Source: Areca catechu (Eukaryota; Streptophyta; Magnoliopsida; Arecales; Arecaceae). From it: a DNA stretch of 64,000 nucleotides. Under the pieces are notes generated by a model. The model was not told the origin of the DNA, did no database searches, and worked only from the letters and a program-made list of their open reading frames with translations. How positions within the stretch are numbered: the first letter of the stretch is position 1; every line of letters starts with the position of its first letter. The stretch is from NCBI GenBank assembly GCA_021397845.1, contig CM038044.1:60549851-60613850 (forward strand). The letters run 5' to 3'. Below are positions 45,091 through 56,015 of the stretch, piece by piece. The position numbers and the translations under genes are program-made.

Positions 45091-46560
45091 TGTTGCCGAT
45101 CTCGCCGCCGCGCCCGTGGCCTCGGAACCGCCAATCCGACTAGACCGTCCTGCTCCTGGGGCCTCCTGGCTGGACTGTACCTGCAAGGCAAGGTCAGAAG
45201 ACCCTGACCGGGGATTCCGACAAGGGAGCTCCGACGATCAAGTCAGTAGACGGCGAGAGGGAACAGATTCCCTGGGACGGGCCCCCGAAGGGGTCCCAAA
45301 CTCAGAGAATGTACTAGCAATAAAGATGCCGGAGAGACCAGAAACCATGCTGGATCCCTTTGCCGAGCTCCACCCAGCGATCCCCTCTCAGGACCTTGGA
45401 TCTTGCTCTGGGAGCGGAGCTTCCAGCCTCTGTTTCTTACCTGTCTCACCTTACCTGGTCGTCTCTTCTCTCCTTCCTTTTATCTCCTCCCGCTGCCTGC
45501 TCGTTTTCCGCTCCCGGGAGGCTCCCTTGTCGCTCTCGTCGCCCTCCCTCCATCCTTTTTTCTTTTCCCTTCTGGTTCAGAGGGCTAGATGGCTTTCCGG
45601 CCTTATTTGCCGAGCCTAACGGGGAAAGAGTAAGGGAGGGGGGCGCTGGCCGGGCGGCCGACCAGACCTCGGGCCGAGTGTGAGCGCTCTCCTTCCCAGG
45701 TGCCGGCGCTGTCCGTTATCGGGCCCTGTTTTGTCAGAACAGCGTCTCTCGACTACGGAACCTGTCGGGTCGACGTAAGTGATGTTTCACGTGCCGCCGC
45801 CATCCGTACGGGGCACCTTTCTCGGGGTGCGGCGTGCACGGATCGAGGGTCAACCTCGGAGCCTGCGCCTCCGCTCTTTGGGACCTTCTTTGTACGAGCT
45901 GCCTGACCTCGGCCGAGGTGGACACCTCCCAGGTGGACACCTGGCGGGGCGGCAGAAGGACGCTCGGCTTCGGCCGAGGTGGTCCCATCTTCGGGGGCCA
46001 CCTGGCGAAGGAGCGAAGGGGCCCGGCTCGATCTTGGCCAAAGTGGGACCGTCTCAGGGTGCCGCCTGGCGAGGGAGCGGGGGAGCAACCGACCTCGATC
46101 GAGGTGGACCCCTCCTGGCGGGGCGACAGAAGGACGCTCGGTTTCGGCCGAGGTGGTCCCGTCTCCGGGGCCCACCTAGCGAAGGAGCGAAGGGGCCCGG
46201 CTCGACCTCGACCGAGGTGGGACCGTCTCAGGGTGCCACCTGGCGAAGGAGCGGGGGAGCAACCGACCTTGGCCAAGGTGGACCCCTCCTGAGTGGACAC
46301 CTAGCGGGGCGGCAAAAGGATGCTCGGCTTCGACCAAGGTGGTCCCGTCTCCGGGGGCCACCTGGCGAAGGGGCCCGGCTCGACCTCGGCCGAGGTGGGG
46401 CTGTCTCAGGGTGCCACCTGGCGAAGCGGCCGGGGACCCCGGGCCGAGCTCGACTTTGGACGTGTGGGAGCCGCAGCTGACTCGGCCGAAAACCTCCACG
46501 TGGCTCGAATAATGCCCGACGGAATCTGAGACCGACCACGTCATTATTACGGCCATAATA
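45091..46560 (-). repeat. GYP-B 3' LTR (1470 bp)
   Basis: The plus strand runs from TGTTGCCGATCTC to GGCCATAATA; the other copy ends GGCCGTAACA, so the terminal CA has become TA by C-to-T change. It contains about three repeats of roughly 175-185 bp (45905-46430). Confidence 0.9.
45906..45919. repeat. Perfect 14-bp palindrome ACCTCGGCCGAGGT in GYP-B LTR
   Basis: The same palindrome occurs at 46383-46396 and, in the other LTR, at 56830-56843, with many one-base variants between. GYP-A LTR repeats carry the related CCTCGGCCTAGG. Role unknown; it could be a protein-binding site or cruciform. Confidence 0.7.
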
Positions 46561-47040
46561 GTTGCCCCCCAATTCAACGTTCCGTTGGGGCATCGTGGAA
46601 CGGAACGTTGGGATTAAATGCGGATATGATGTGGGGAGGCAAAGATCTTGCATCATAATTGCCACGATCCTCGTCGCCATTTCTCGGTGTGCCCGAAGCC
46701 CTATAGGAGGCCGCCATGCGTCGCATATTTGCCCGCAATAAATGCGTCGCTTCGAAGCAGAGGCCGTTTCCCTGCTAACGAGGCGTCGGTGTCGGGCGTG
46801 CGTCCACGCGGCGATCATCCAATGGCCCGGGGCAGAATGACGGGTACGGTGGCTGTCGATTGAGTTTGAAAAGGAGGGGACTTTCCGGAATGAGGCCTTT
46901 TCCCTTGCTCCGTGGGCGATTTACTGCAGGCTAACTTCCACTGCCTCGCGTTCGCACAGTGCATTTTCGGTGAGTGCCCTCATTTTCTTCTTCGCCCTCC
47001 TCTTTTCTTCCAGTGAATTTTTCCCACTCTCTTCTTTGTC
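46561..47040 (+). promoter_or_regulatory. Region between GYP-B 3' LTR and antisense gene
   Basis: Counterpart of 15110-15588, closely similar, with no gene. The TATA-like box is CTATAGGAGG (46701-46710). The GTGAGT motif near 46971 and a nearby CAG would give an intron of about 44 bases, which is too short. The promoter role is inferred. Confidence 0.35.
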
Positions 47041-49295
47041 ATGGCGCGCCGTCGCCATGTTTCCTCTAATCCGGATGAGGCCGGTCCGTCCCATCCGAGG
47101 ACTCCATTTTCTTCCTCCTCGGAGGAGGAAGTGATCCCGGAGGAGACCCGCAGGCAACTGCAACCTGGGGGTATCACTATTGGCATCCCCAGGGGTGTCA
47201 GGTCTCCTCCCGTCGCTTCTGCTCTTCCACTTTCTTCCCTTCCTCCTCCGACTCTTCTTTCTGTCGGTCCCTCCGGTCATACTTCCACAATGACTGAAGG
47301 CGACCTTTCTTCGCTCCGGGAGGTCTACGGCATCCCGGGGTCAATCCGTCTGTTCGTTCCGCGGCCCGGGGATCGCGTCACCATGAGTGGCCCCGGCCGC
47401 ATAGCATTCTACGAGGACTTCCTTCTCGGGGGTCTTCGGTTTCCTCTACATCCCTTTTTCCTTTCCTTCCTTAGCCACTTCCGTCTAGTCCCGGCCCAGT
47501 TGGCTCCCAATGCCATCCGGGTCATCTTCTATTTCATTATTTTTTGTCACTTCCACGGGTTTGTTGCCCGTTTCTCCCTCTTCAGGGCTCTGTTTACCCT
47601 GAAGAGGTACTCCACTGATGATGGCTGGTGGTACATCTCACCCCGGCCCAGGTGTCTCCGGTTCGACCTCCCTTCTTCCATCAAGGGCTGGAAGAATCGG
47701 TTCTTTTTTGCCTCGGTCGAGGACGTTGACTGGGCCTGGAGCGAACTGGATCGGTCTCCGAACTGGAACTCCCAGGTCGAGTCGACGGACCAAGTGGCCT
47801 ACTCCCAGCTCCTGAGCGATGTGGTCCCGGCGCTCGAGGTTCTGCTCTCGGAGTAGAACTTGTTTGAGGCTGGGATCAGTCCCATCCGCGAGCCGGGTGA
47901 GACTCAGTCTTCCCCTGACCTCTGTATTCTTCCTCTTTTTTAGCCGAGCTGACTGACCTCTTTTTCCTTTGTGTTGCAGGAATGAAATTCTTGTTGGAGA
48001 ACCTCCTAGAGGGCGCGGCCCAGAGGGACGTCGTCGAGGTTGATGAACCTGCGGCGAAGAGGGCTCGCACCGAGGTGAGCCAGGAGGTCATGCCGGCGAC
48101 CGTACCCAGCCCGGTGGCTGCTGCTCCCTCGCCCAGGCTACCTCGGGGAGGGGCCATTGATGCTCCAGTTGTCAGACTCGGCGGTGCTGCCGACGAGGGG
48201 GCCCCATCGTCAGCAGTTCCGCCCCGCGCCGGCCCCATCATTGCTGCAGAGCCGACGGTGCCGCCTGCGACCTCAGCCGCGACCTCAGCCGCCCCATCGA
48301 TGGTGGTTCCCCCTGGAGGGTCAGTCACCATCGCAGCCGACCTGACGGCTCCACCACTGGTGATCACCAACCGGTGCTCGGTAATCCGCGACAAGGGGCT
48401 CACGGAGAAAGTGATGGAGTACGCCTCCACCTCCCGGGACCGCCGATCTAGATGCGGCAGGGACTACGCCGACACCCTGCTCGGGATCCTCCCGCAGCTC
48501 TTCACGGTAAGTCCGAACTCAGAATTTTCTGTCCTTTGTGACTTCGGTTAGCCTTTCTACTAACCCGATACTTTTTGCTGTGCAGATTGAGAACGACGTG
48601 CTCCTGCTGAGAAACTCCTCTTAGGGTACGCGAAGAAGGATGCCGAGAAGGAAGAGAAGCTCGGCAAGCTCACAGCCGATGTCAAAGACCTCATGGAGAA
48701 GGGGGTCAAGCTGCGAGCGAACAACCAGGCCCTCCAGGCGGACCTGGCGCGCGCCGAGGAGCGCATCAAGGACCTGGAGTCCTCTCTGTCCGAGGAGAGG
48801 ATCTCCTACCAGTGTCGCGCGGAGGAGGACGCGGCTGAGAGGGCTCACCTCCAGGCCCATTCTCAGTGGCTGGAGCGCCAGCTGGAAGAGGCCAGGCGGG
48901 AGGCGAGTGCGGCGAAGGAGCGGAGCACCTACGTCAACGGGCTCCTAGAAGCCACGAAGCGGGAGGCACAGGAAGCCGTCCCGAGGTTCCGGGCCTTCGA
49001 CGAGTACATCTCGGAGGTCCGGGAGGCCGTTGTGGACTCCTTCCTAAAGGGGTTCCAAGTGTGCCGGGAGAAGGTGGGGTCCTTCTACCCTGAGCTCGAC
49101 CTCAGTGGGGTGGTGCTCGGAGGTAGAAGGCAAGGATCCAACAGCAGGGCTTCCGACACGGCCGGCGTCATAGCTGCGGCCCCGGCGAGCGACATGGCCA
49201 TAGCTCCAGAGCGGCCCCCTGAGCCAGCAGCCGCCGACGGCGAGGATGTGGAGCACGCGACCTAGGCTGAGGACCCCGCCACTGCGCCAAACTGA
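47041..49295 (+). pseudogene. GYP-B antisense gene, three exons, broken
   Basis: Exons by alignment to GYP-A: 47041-47896, 47980-48506, 48586-49295, with GT-AG introns of 83 and 79 bp at the same places. Exon 1 reads MARRRHVSSNPDEAGPS through the GRIAFYEDFLLGGLRFPLHPF box to GWWYISPRPRCLRFDLP without interruption, longer than in GYP-A. A TAG at 47854-47856 replaces CAG in GYP-A. One base is lost near 48622, shifting exon 3, and a TAG occurs at 49263-49265. Exon 3 encodes the coiled coil (KLGKLTADVKDLMEKG). Confidence 0.75.
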
Positions 49296-49325
49296 ACTGT
49301 GTATCTTTTCTTTTTTGTTTTTTTG

Positions 49326-49351
49326 GGGACTCCCGGCCTGTCGGGACTCCC
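49326..49351 (+). other. Quasi-palindrome in the 3' UTR of the GYP-B antisense gene
   Basis: Arms GGGACTCCCG and CGGGACTCCC around loop GCCTGT, 30 bases after the stop at 49293-49295. Same structure as 17892-17917. Confidence 0.6.
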
Positions 49352-49598
49352 TGCTTGTACTTCCCTTTCTTGAATCAATGAAGATTTAGTTTGGCCATGT
49401 CTCGACCTCACCTTCCTTTTTCATTTTTTCTTTTTCTCTTTTTTTTTTTTTTGAGATGTTGATGTGGAGTGCCGAGACGAGGGTGGACCTGGTCCCATCC
49501 AGCGTTCAGATCAAAGTTTGGGGCATTCTGGACTGGATGGCAGTAGAGTAGGCCTTGAGCGGGCCCTTCTTTGGGCTTGCCTTCGTGCTCGTGCGGGC

Positions 49599-50361
49599 GA
49601 ACTAGGTTCTACCCCGCCTTCCAGACCGAAGTCTGGGACTTCCGGACTGAACCCCGGGGCCGCAGGCTTTCTCAAGCCTTGCGCGGCTTGCCGAGCTTTT
49701 CTCCGTGCTCGCGTGGGCGAACTGGGTTCTGCCCCGCCTTCCAGACCGAAGTCCGGGACTTCCGGACTAAACCCCGGGGCCGCAGGCTTTTTCAAGCCTT
49801 GTGCGGCTTGCCGAGCTGTTCTCCATGCTCGCATGGGCGAACTGGGTTCTGCCCCGCCTTCCAGACCGAAGTCCGGGACTTCCGGACTGAACCCCAGGGT
49901 CGCAGGCTTTTTCAAGTCTTGCACGGCTTGCCGAGCTGTTCTCCGTGCTCGCGTGGGCGAACTGGGTCCTGCCCCGCCTTCCAGATCGAAGTCCGGGACT
50001 TCCGGACTGAACCCCGGGGCCGCAGGCTTTTTCAAGCCTTGCGCGGCTTGCCGAGCTGTTCTCCGTGCTCGCGTAGGCGAACTGGGTCCTGCCCCACCTT
50101 CCAGACCGAAGTCCGGGACTTCTGGACTGAACCCCGGGGCCACAGGCTTTTTCAAGCCTTGCACGGCTTGCCGAGCTGTTCTCCGTGCTCGCGTGGGCGA
50201 ACTGGGTTCTGCCCCGACTTCCAGACCGAAGTCCGGGACTTCCGGACTGAACCCCGGGGCCGCAAGCTTTTTCAAGCCTTGCATGGCTTGCCGAGCTGTT
50301 CTCCGTGCTCGCATGGGCGAACTATGTTCTGCCCCGCCTTCCAGACCGAAGTCCGGGACTT
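49599..50361. repeat. 120-bp tandem array of GYP-B
   Basis: About 6.4 copies with a period of exactly 120 bp; CCAGACCGAAGTC recurs every 120 bases from 49621 to 50341. The unit is homologous to the GYP-A unit. Frames of 286-328 codons on both strands are a by-product of the period. Confidence 0.92.
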
Positions 50362-50506
50362 CTCGCTTTTTCTGGCCTTCGGCCACAGTCGTGTATGCCG
50401 AACTCAAAGCCATGCACCGGTTTCCCTATGAGGTGAGAAAGAGCATTTGAAGCAAAGAAACTTTATTTTAGGAGTTGGGAAACCTTACATTACTGATAAT
50501 ACGTCC

Positions 50507-51800
50507 TTAGATTCGAGGCGTTCCACGTCGGGGGAACCTGGCCACTCCCAATTCCTCCAAGTAGTAGGCACTGTGGGGGAGGGCTTCTGCTACCCGGTAC
50601 GGGCCTTCCCAGTTCGGTGAGAGCTTCCCACACTCTCGTGGCTGGGAAGCTTCAGCACGCCGGAGGACCAGATCTCCAGGATGAAAGGACTTCGGCCGCA
50701 CTCGGGAGTTGTAATACCTGATCACTCGCTGCCTATACGCCACCATCCAAACTCGGGCCTTGTCCCTCGTCTCTTCAAGAAGGTCAAGGTTGAGCATCAT
50801 TTTGGCGGGGTTCTCCGTCTCATCATATTGCTCCACACGTAGTGTGGGTAGGCTGAGCTCAATCGGGATGGCCGCTTCGGCTCCGAAGACGAGGTTGAAC
50901 GGGGTCTCGTCGGTCGCCATCCTCGGGATGGTATGGTACGCCCAAAGGATACTGGGCAGCTCCTCCACCCACCTGCCCTTGGCCTGGTCCAGCCACGTGT
51001 GGAGGCCCTGCAAAATGGTCCTGTTCGTGACCTCGGCTTCTCCATTGGTTTGAGGATGCGCCACCGAGGTGAAGCGATGCCGGATACCGAGGTCGCCGCA
51101 GAACTCTTCAAACTCCCGGCAGTCGAACTGGCGCCCGTTATCAGTGATCATGGTGTGGGGGAGGCCGAAGCGGCAAATGATTGTCTTCCAGAAGAACTTG
51201 GCGACGTTTGCTTCGGTGATCCGTGCCAGGGGTTCGGCCTCGACCCACTTCGTGAAATAGTCGATGGCCACGATCAGGAATTTTCGCTATCCAGATGCCG
51301 GTGGGAATGGGCCCAGAAGGTCCATTCTCCATTGAGCGAATGGCCACGGAGCTGAGAGCTGGGAGATTGGATTGGAGGGCTGCCGTTGCACCACGACGTG
51401 CCGCTGGCACCGATCGCACCTCTTCACGAAATCGGCGGCGTCCTCCTTCATCGTCTCCCAAAAGTAGCCCTGACGGAGGGCTTTGTAGGCTAACGCTCTG
51501 CCCCCCACGTGGTTCCCACAGATGCCATCGTGAATCTCCTGGAGCACGAGTCTGGCTTCCGCGGGTCTCAGGCATTTAAGGAGAGGGTAGGAGTAGGATC
51601 TTCGATATAGTTGCCCATCCATCAGGACGAACCGTGCGGCCTTCTTTCTGATGAGGCGGGCCACTGCACGGTCCTCTGGCAGGGTACCACTGGTTATGTA
51701 TTCGGCATACTTGTCCATCCAGCTGGGCTCATGGCTGACCTGATGGACCTCCACTGGGGTCTCGTAGCTTGGGGCCTTGAGGCGCTCCACATGAGCGTGG
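50507..51800 (-). pseudogene. GYP-B integrase
   Basis: The N-terminal HHCC finger (EIHDGICGNH, KRCDRCQ) is at 51287-51600. After the TAG at 51287-51289 come the DDE boxes IDYFTKWVEAEPL, MITDNGRQFD and HPQTNGEAE. The C-terminal PGDLVLRRAEASQ and WEGPYRV follow. A frame shift alters the last residues relative to GYP-A. Confidence 0.88.
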
Positions 51801-51849
51801 CCCAGCATTGAGTCCGGTAGGGTCGCCAGCCGGGAAAGAGTGTCCGCTC

Positions 51850-52205
51850 GGGCGTTTTCCCCGCAGGGGATGTGGAAGATGTGGAAGCGCCGAAAATCGG
51901 CCGTGCCCGCTTTGACAAGCTCAAGTACTTCGCCATTTGGGGGTCGTGCGCGGTATATTCTCCGGAGACCTGTCCCGCCACGAGCTGGGAGTCAGTGAAG
52001 GCTTTGAGGTTAGCCACGCCCAGCTCGCGAGAGACCCTCAGCCCGGTGAGGAGCGCCTCGTACTCCACCTGATTGTTTGTCGCGGTGAACTGGAAATGGA
52101 GCACGCATTCGGTGATGACCCCATCGCTGTTGGAGAGAATGAGTCCGGCTCCGCTCCCGCCATAGTTTGAGGCTCCATCTATGTGGAGGATCCACGCATC
52201 CTCTC
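51850..52205 (-). pseudogene. GYP-B archaeal-type RNase H (second RNase H)
   Basis: WILHIDGASNYGGSGAG, VEYEALLTGL and FTDSQLVAGQVSG supply the expected Asp, Glu and Asp of an RNase H fold distinct from the Ty3-type one upstream. A second RNase H between RT-RNase H and integrase is a recorded trait of the Tat lineage. One base is missing near 51934 (KYLSL in place of KYLEL). GYP-A has lost this region. Confidence 0.8.
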
Positions 52206-53468
52206 CGGGCTCCTCGGGGCCCATTTTCAGCTGCTGGTGCGAGGGGCCCTCCTCGGGCTCCTTACCTAAGCCTGCACACTTGACCAAGAAGTCGACTAGC
52301 ACCTGCGCTTTCATGGCCGACCTTGGCCTGTATGCGATGTCAAACTCGCTGAGCTTCAGTGCCCACTTCGCCAATCGCCCCGATGTGTCGGGTCGGCTGA
52401 GCACCGCTTTCAGCGGCTGATCCGTCAGGACGATGATGGGATGTGCTTGGAAATAGGGCCTAAGACACTGAGCAGACACTATTAACGCAAAAACGAGCTT
52501 CTCGGGCCGAGAATACCTGAGCTCTGCATCGCGGAGAAGTTTGCTGGTATAGTACACCGGCCGCTGGACTCCTTGGTCGTCGGTCCGAACTAGGACCGAA
52601 CTGACGGCCTCCGGGGTGACCGCCAGGTAGAGGATGAGCTCCTCCCCCTCTTCGAGCCGGGAAAGCAGTGGCGGCGATGTGAGCGTCTTCTTCAGCTCTT
52701 CAAAGGCCTCCTGGCACTCCTCCGTCTAGGCGAAGTCGTTCATCTTCCTCAGCACCTTGAAAAAGGTCGGCAGCGATTGGCCGATCTGGAGATGAAACGG
52801 CTAAGGGCTGCAACCCAGCCAGTGAGTTGCTGCACTTACTTCTTGGAGGCTGGCTGCTCCATGTCCAGGATGGCCTGGACCTTCTCCGGGTTGGCTTCAA
52901 TTCCTCTCTGGGTCACCATGAATCCTAGGAACTTCCTAGCGGAGATGCCGAAGGCGCACTTCGCTGGGTTCAGCTTCATTTGATGACGTTGGAGGTTGCC
53001 GAATGTCTCCGCTAGGTCAGCCACATGGTCCGAATCGGGCTTGCTCATCACCAGCATATCGTCCACGTACACCTGCATGTTGCGGCCGATCTGGTCTTTG
53101 AAGATTCTGTTGACCAGATGCTGGTACGTGGCCCCGGTGTTCTTGAGGCCAAACGGCATCATCCTATAGCAGAAAGTTTCACGGTCGGTGATGAAGGCGG
53201 TGTGCTCTTCGTCCTCCGGGTTCATTCGGATCTGGTTGTATCCGGAGAAGGCGTCCATGAAGGACAGGAGGCGATGCCCTGAGGTGGTATCGACCAGCTG
53301 GTCAATCTTTGGAAGGGGGAAGCTGTCCTTCGAGCAAGCTCGGTTGAGGTCGGTGTAGTCTACACATATCCTCCACTTACCACTGCTCTTCCTTACCATG
53401 ACCACGTTCGCCAGCCAGCTGGGATATTGGACTTCCCAGACAAAGCCGACGGCGAGGAGTTTCTCCAC
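52206..53468 (-). pseudogene. GYP-B reverse transcriptase and RNase H
   Basis: RT motifs are complete: WRICVDYTDLNRA, LSFMDAFSGYNQI, MPFGLKNTGATYQ, and an intact VYVDDMLVMS (53050-53080). A TAA after QPASKK and a TAG for Trp interrupt the connection. RNase H resumes with LILYLAVTPEAVSSVLV, MYYTSKLL and LTDQPLKAVL. Confidence 0.88.
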
Positions 53469-54076
53469 CTCCTCGTTGATGGCCCTCTGTCTCTCTATAG
53501 TGAAGCTCCTCTTCTTCTAGCGGACCGGGCGGCAGCTCGGATCCACGTTCAGCCTGTGCGTAATGACCTCGGGGGGAATGCCCGGCATGTCGGCCGCTGA
53601 CCAGGAGAACACGTCCGCGTTCGCATGGACGAATTCCAGCAGACAGGTCCGTTCTTCTTCTGGGAGTTGCGCCCCGACCTGCACTGTCTTCAGCGGGTCC
53701 GAACCAAAGGGATAAGTCAACAGGCGTTCTACGGGGCCTCCCCTGGGTTCCTTCTCCCTTAGGTCGAGGTCGTCAACTTCGGGGCCGAGCTCTGCGCCCC
53801 GGGCATCCGGGACCGTCTGGAGGCAGTGCGGGACTGGCTGGGTCGTCCCCCTCATCACCCCGAGCCCAGAAGCCGTGGGGAACTGCACCAACAACCTCTT
53901 CGTGAAAATCATGGCGTCCAGTTGGTTGAGCCCGGGATGCCCGAGAATCGCGTTGTAAGGCGAAGGGAGCTTGACGACGGTAAACGTCATCAGGACGGTC
54001 GTCTGCCGAGGTGGGGATCCAGCGGTGACTGGGAGAGTGATCTCTCCTTCGACCCCCACCGAGTCCCCGGTAAAGC

Positions 54077-55480
54077 CTACCAGGGGGTGTGCACCGGCCT
54101 CAGCTGATCATGGGACAAATTCATTCGAGAGAAAGCATCGTAAAAAAGCACGTCAACCGAGCTTCCACTATCTACCATAATTCGGTGTACAGGATGCTTC
54201 ACGATGGTCATCTCGACCACCACGGCATCAATGTTTACATTCTCATTTTCATTCCCCTTCCCAGAAGGGGGTACATTCTCCGGGCTCCCGACCTCCCAGG
54301 CTCTCTTTGCCGCCCGCCCGACCCCAAGTGAGATCATGCCCACCGACTTCTCCGTCGGGCAGTTGTCAATCGCAGGAACTGGGGGTAAGGCCACAAGTGG
54401 CTGTCCCTCCGCCAGGACCTCATTCCTGACGAACTTCATGAGATAGCCCCTCTTAATTAGCTCCTCGATCTCCCGCTTCAGGTTGCGACACTCCTCTGTG
54501 TCGTGGCCGTGCTCGCGGTGGAACTGGCAGTACTTTGTTTTGTCCCGGGTACCTCTTGGGTTCTGAGGAGGAGGTCGGCAGAGGTAGTGCTCGCCCTCAA
54601 TTTCCATGAGAATTTTTGTTCGGGGGGCGAGGAGAGGGGTGAACCTCCGCTCCGGAATTGCCTCGCCCTTTGACCTCAGATTCGGGCGAGGGTCGGCAAA
54701 TGGCCCGGGCTTCCGAGCTCCTGGAATATCCCTCAGGGACGGCCTCTTCAGAGTCTTCCCGCTTAGCTCTCGACGGGTGCGGTCGGCCTCCTCCGCTCGG
54801 ATGTACTTGTGGGTGCAGAGGAGGAGCTCGGAGTACGTCCTGGGGGGCTTTTTGTCCAGGGAGTAGGTCAGGCGGGATGTCTTGAGCCCGCGCTTCAAGG
54901 CCATCATGGCGACGGGCTCGTCCAGACTGTAGATTTCCAGGGCTGCAGTCTTGAACCGGGTGATGTAGTCTCGGAGCAGCTCCTGGTCCTGCTGACGGAT
55001 GGAGAAGAGGCTATCCACCTCCCTTGGAACCTTCCGACAAGCATCGAAGTGTGCCACAAACTTCCCTTCCAACTGGTGGAAGGAGCAAATAGATCCGGGC
55101 TCGAGGCGGGTGAACCAGACTCGAGCGGCCTTCCGGAGGGTAGCGGGGAAAGCGATGCACAAAAGGGCGTCAGTAGCCCCCTGGACCCTCATGAGAGCCT
55201 TGTAGCTCTCCAGATGGTCCAAAGGGTCGGTGGTCCCATCGTAGGGATCCACCTGCGGCATACGGAACCGGTTCGGAATCGGCTCTGCCTGGATTTCTTC
55301 AAAGAAGGGGGGACGGGAGTCGTAGCCCACCGGGTCCGTGGATGAGTTCTGCAGGTTGGCAAATCGGTGGGTGAACTCTGCCAACTTGCACTCGTGCTCC
55401 TCCAAGCGCCTCTCGGCCTGGCGCCTGATGGCATCGTCGGTGGAATCTTCCATTGAGGCCGCTGGTGAAGGGGGCGCCGA
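54077..55480 (-). pseudogene. GYP-B gag and protease start
   Basis: A long open stretch carries the capsid region (YDGTTDPLDHLESYKALM, RKAARVWFTRLEPGS), the basic linker, the zinc-binding-like CQFHREHGHDTEEC and the protease box MVDSGSSVDVLFYDAF. Frame is lost at HTPW* where GYP-A reads HTPLVGFTGDSMG; the protease continues at 53517-54059 with AILGHPGLNQL. Confidence 0.87.
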
Positions 55481-55995
55481 TCAGTCTCGGCGCAGAGTCA
55501 CGCCTCGGCGTCGCTTGCTGCGATGCACCATCTTGGCTTCATCAGCCGGGGATCGACTCTCGTAATCCGCCGAACCGGAGTAGTTTCTTTTCGCGGGAGT
55601 TTGGTGGCTCCCGCGGGGGTTGGAGACTACCCTAGGGTGGGATGGCCTGCCCTGAATGGAGCGCAGGCTCCCACGCGGCACGGCGGCCCGAGCCGCAGGG
55701 GTCCCTGGCTGCGACTGCGTGGCCAAGGAGTGCTGCTGGTGTTGTAGCTGCCGGACCGCCGAGGTCCAGGTCTGCAGCTGTTGGATGACGGCCGCGAGAG
55801 GCCTGTCCGCCGAGGTCGGCTATGGTGGAAGAGGAGGGGGAGCTGGGAGCTCCCTCTCCGGGCTGTGGGCACCTTGAGGGGAGGGAACATCCCCCGCATG
55901 GCTGGTGGATGCCTCGCGCCCACGAGTGACCACCATTGTCGGAGAGCGCTTTGTCTGCAGAAAGCTAGCTCCCATTAGTGGTGTTGTCCTGCCCT

Positions 55996-56012
55996 CCCTA
56001 CCTGGCGTGCCA
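55996..56012 (-). other. GYP-B primer-binding site
   Basis: The minus strand reads TGGCGTGCCAGGTAGGG three bases inside the 5' LTR, equivalent to 24074-24091. Confidence 0.7.
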
Positions 56013-56015
56013 ATC

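Larger units (their letters stand above)
50507..55936 (-). pseudogene. GYP-B gag-pol polyprotein, broken
   Basis: From ATG 55936 on the minus strand: gag, protease, RT, RNase H, archaeal-type RNase H and integrase. Breaks: TAG 55820-55822 (shared with GYP-A), TGA 55481-55483, a 1-bp loss near 54079, TAG 53517-53519, TAA 52836-52838, a TAG for Trp near 52726, a 1-bp loss near 51934, TAG 51287-51289 (CAG in GYP-A) and a 1-bp loss near 50531 that destroys the C-terminus. Confidence 0.88.
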
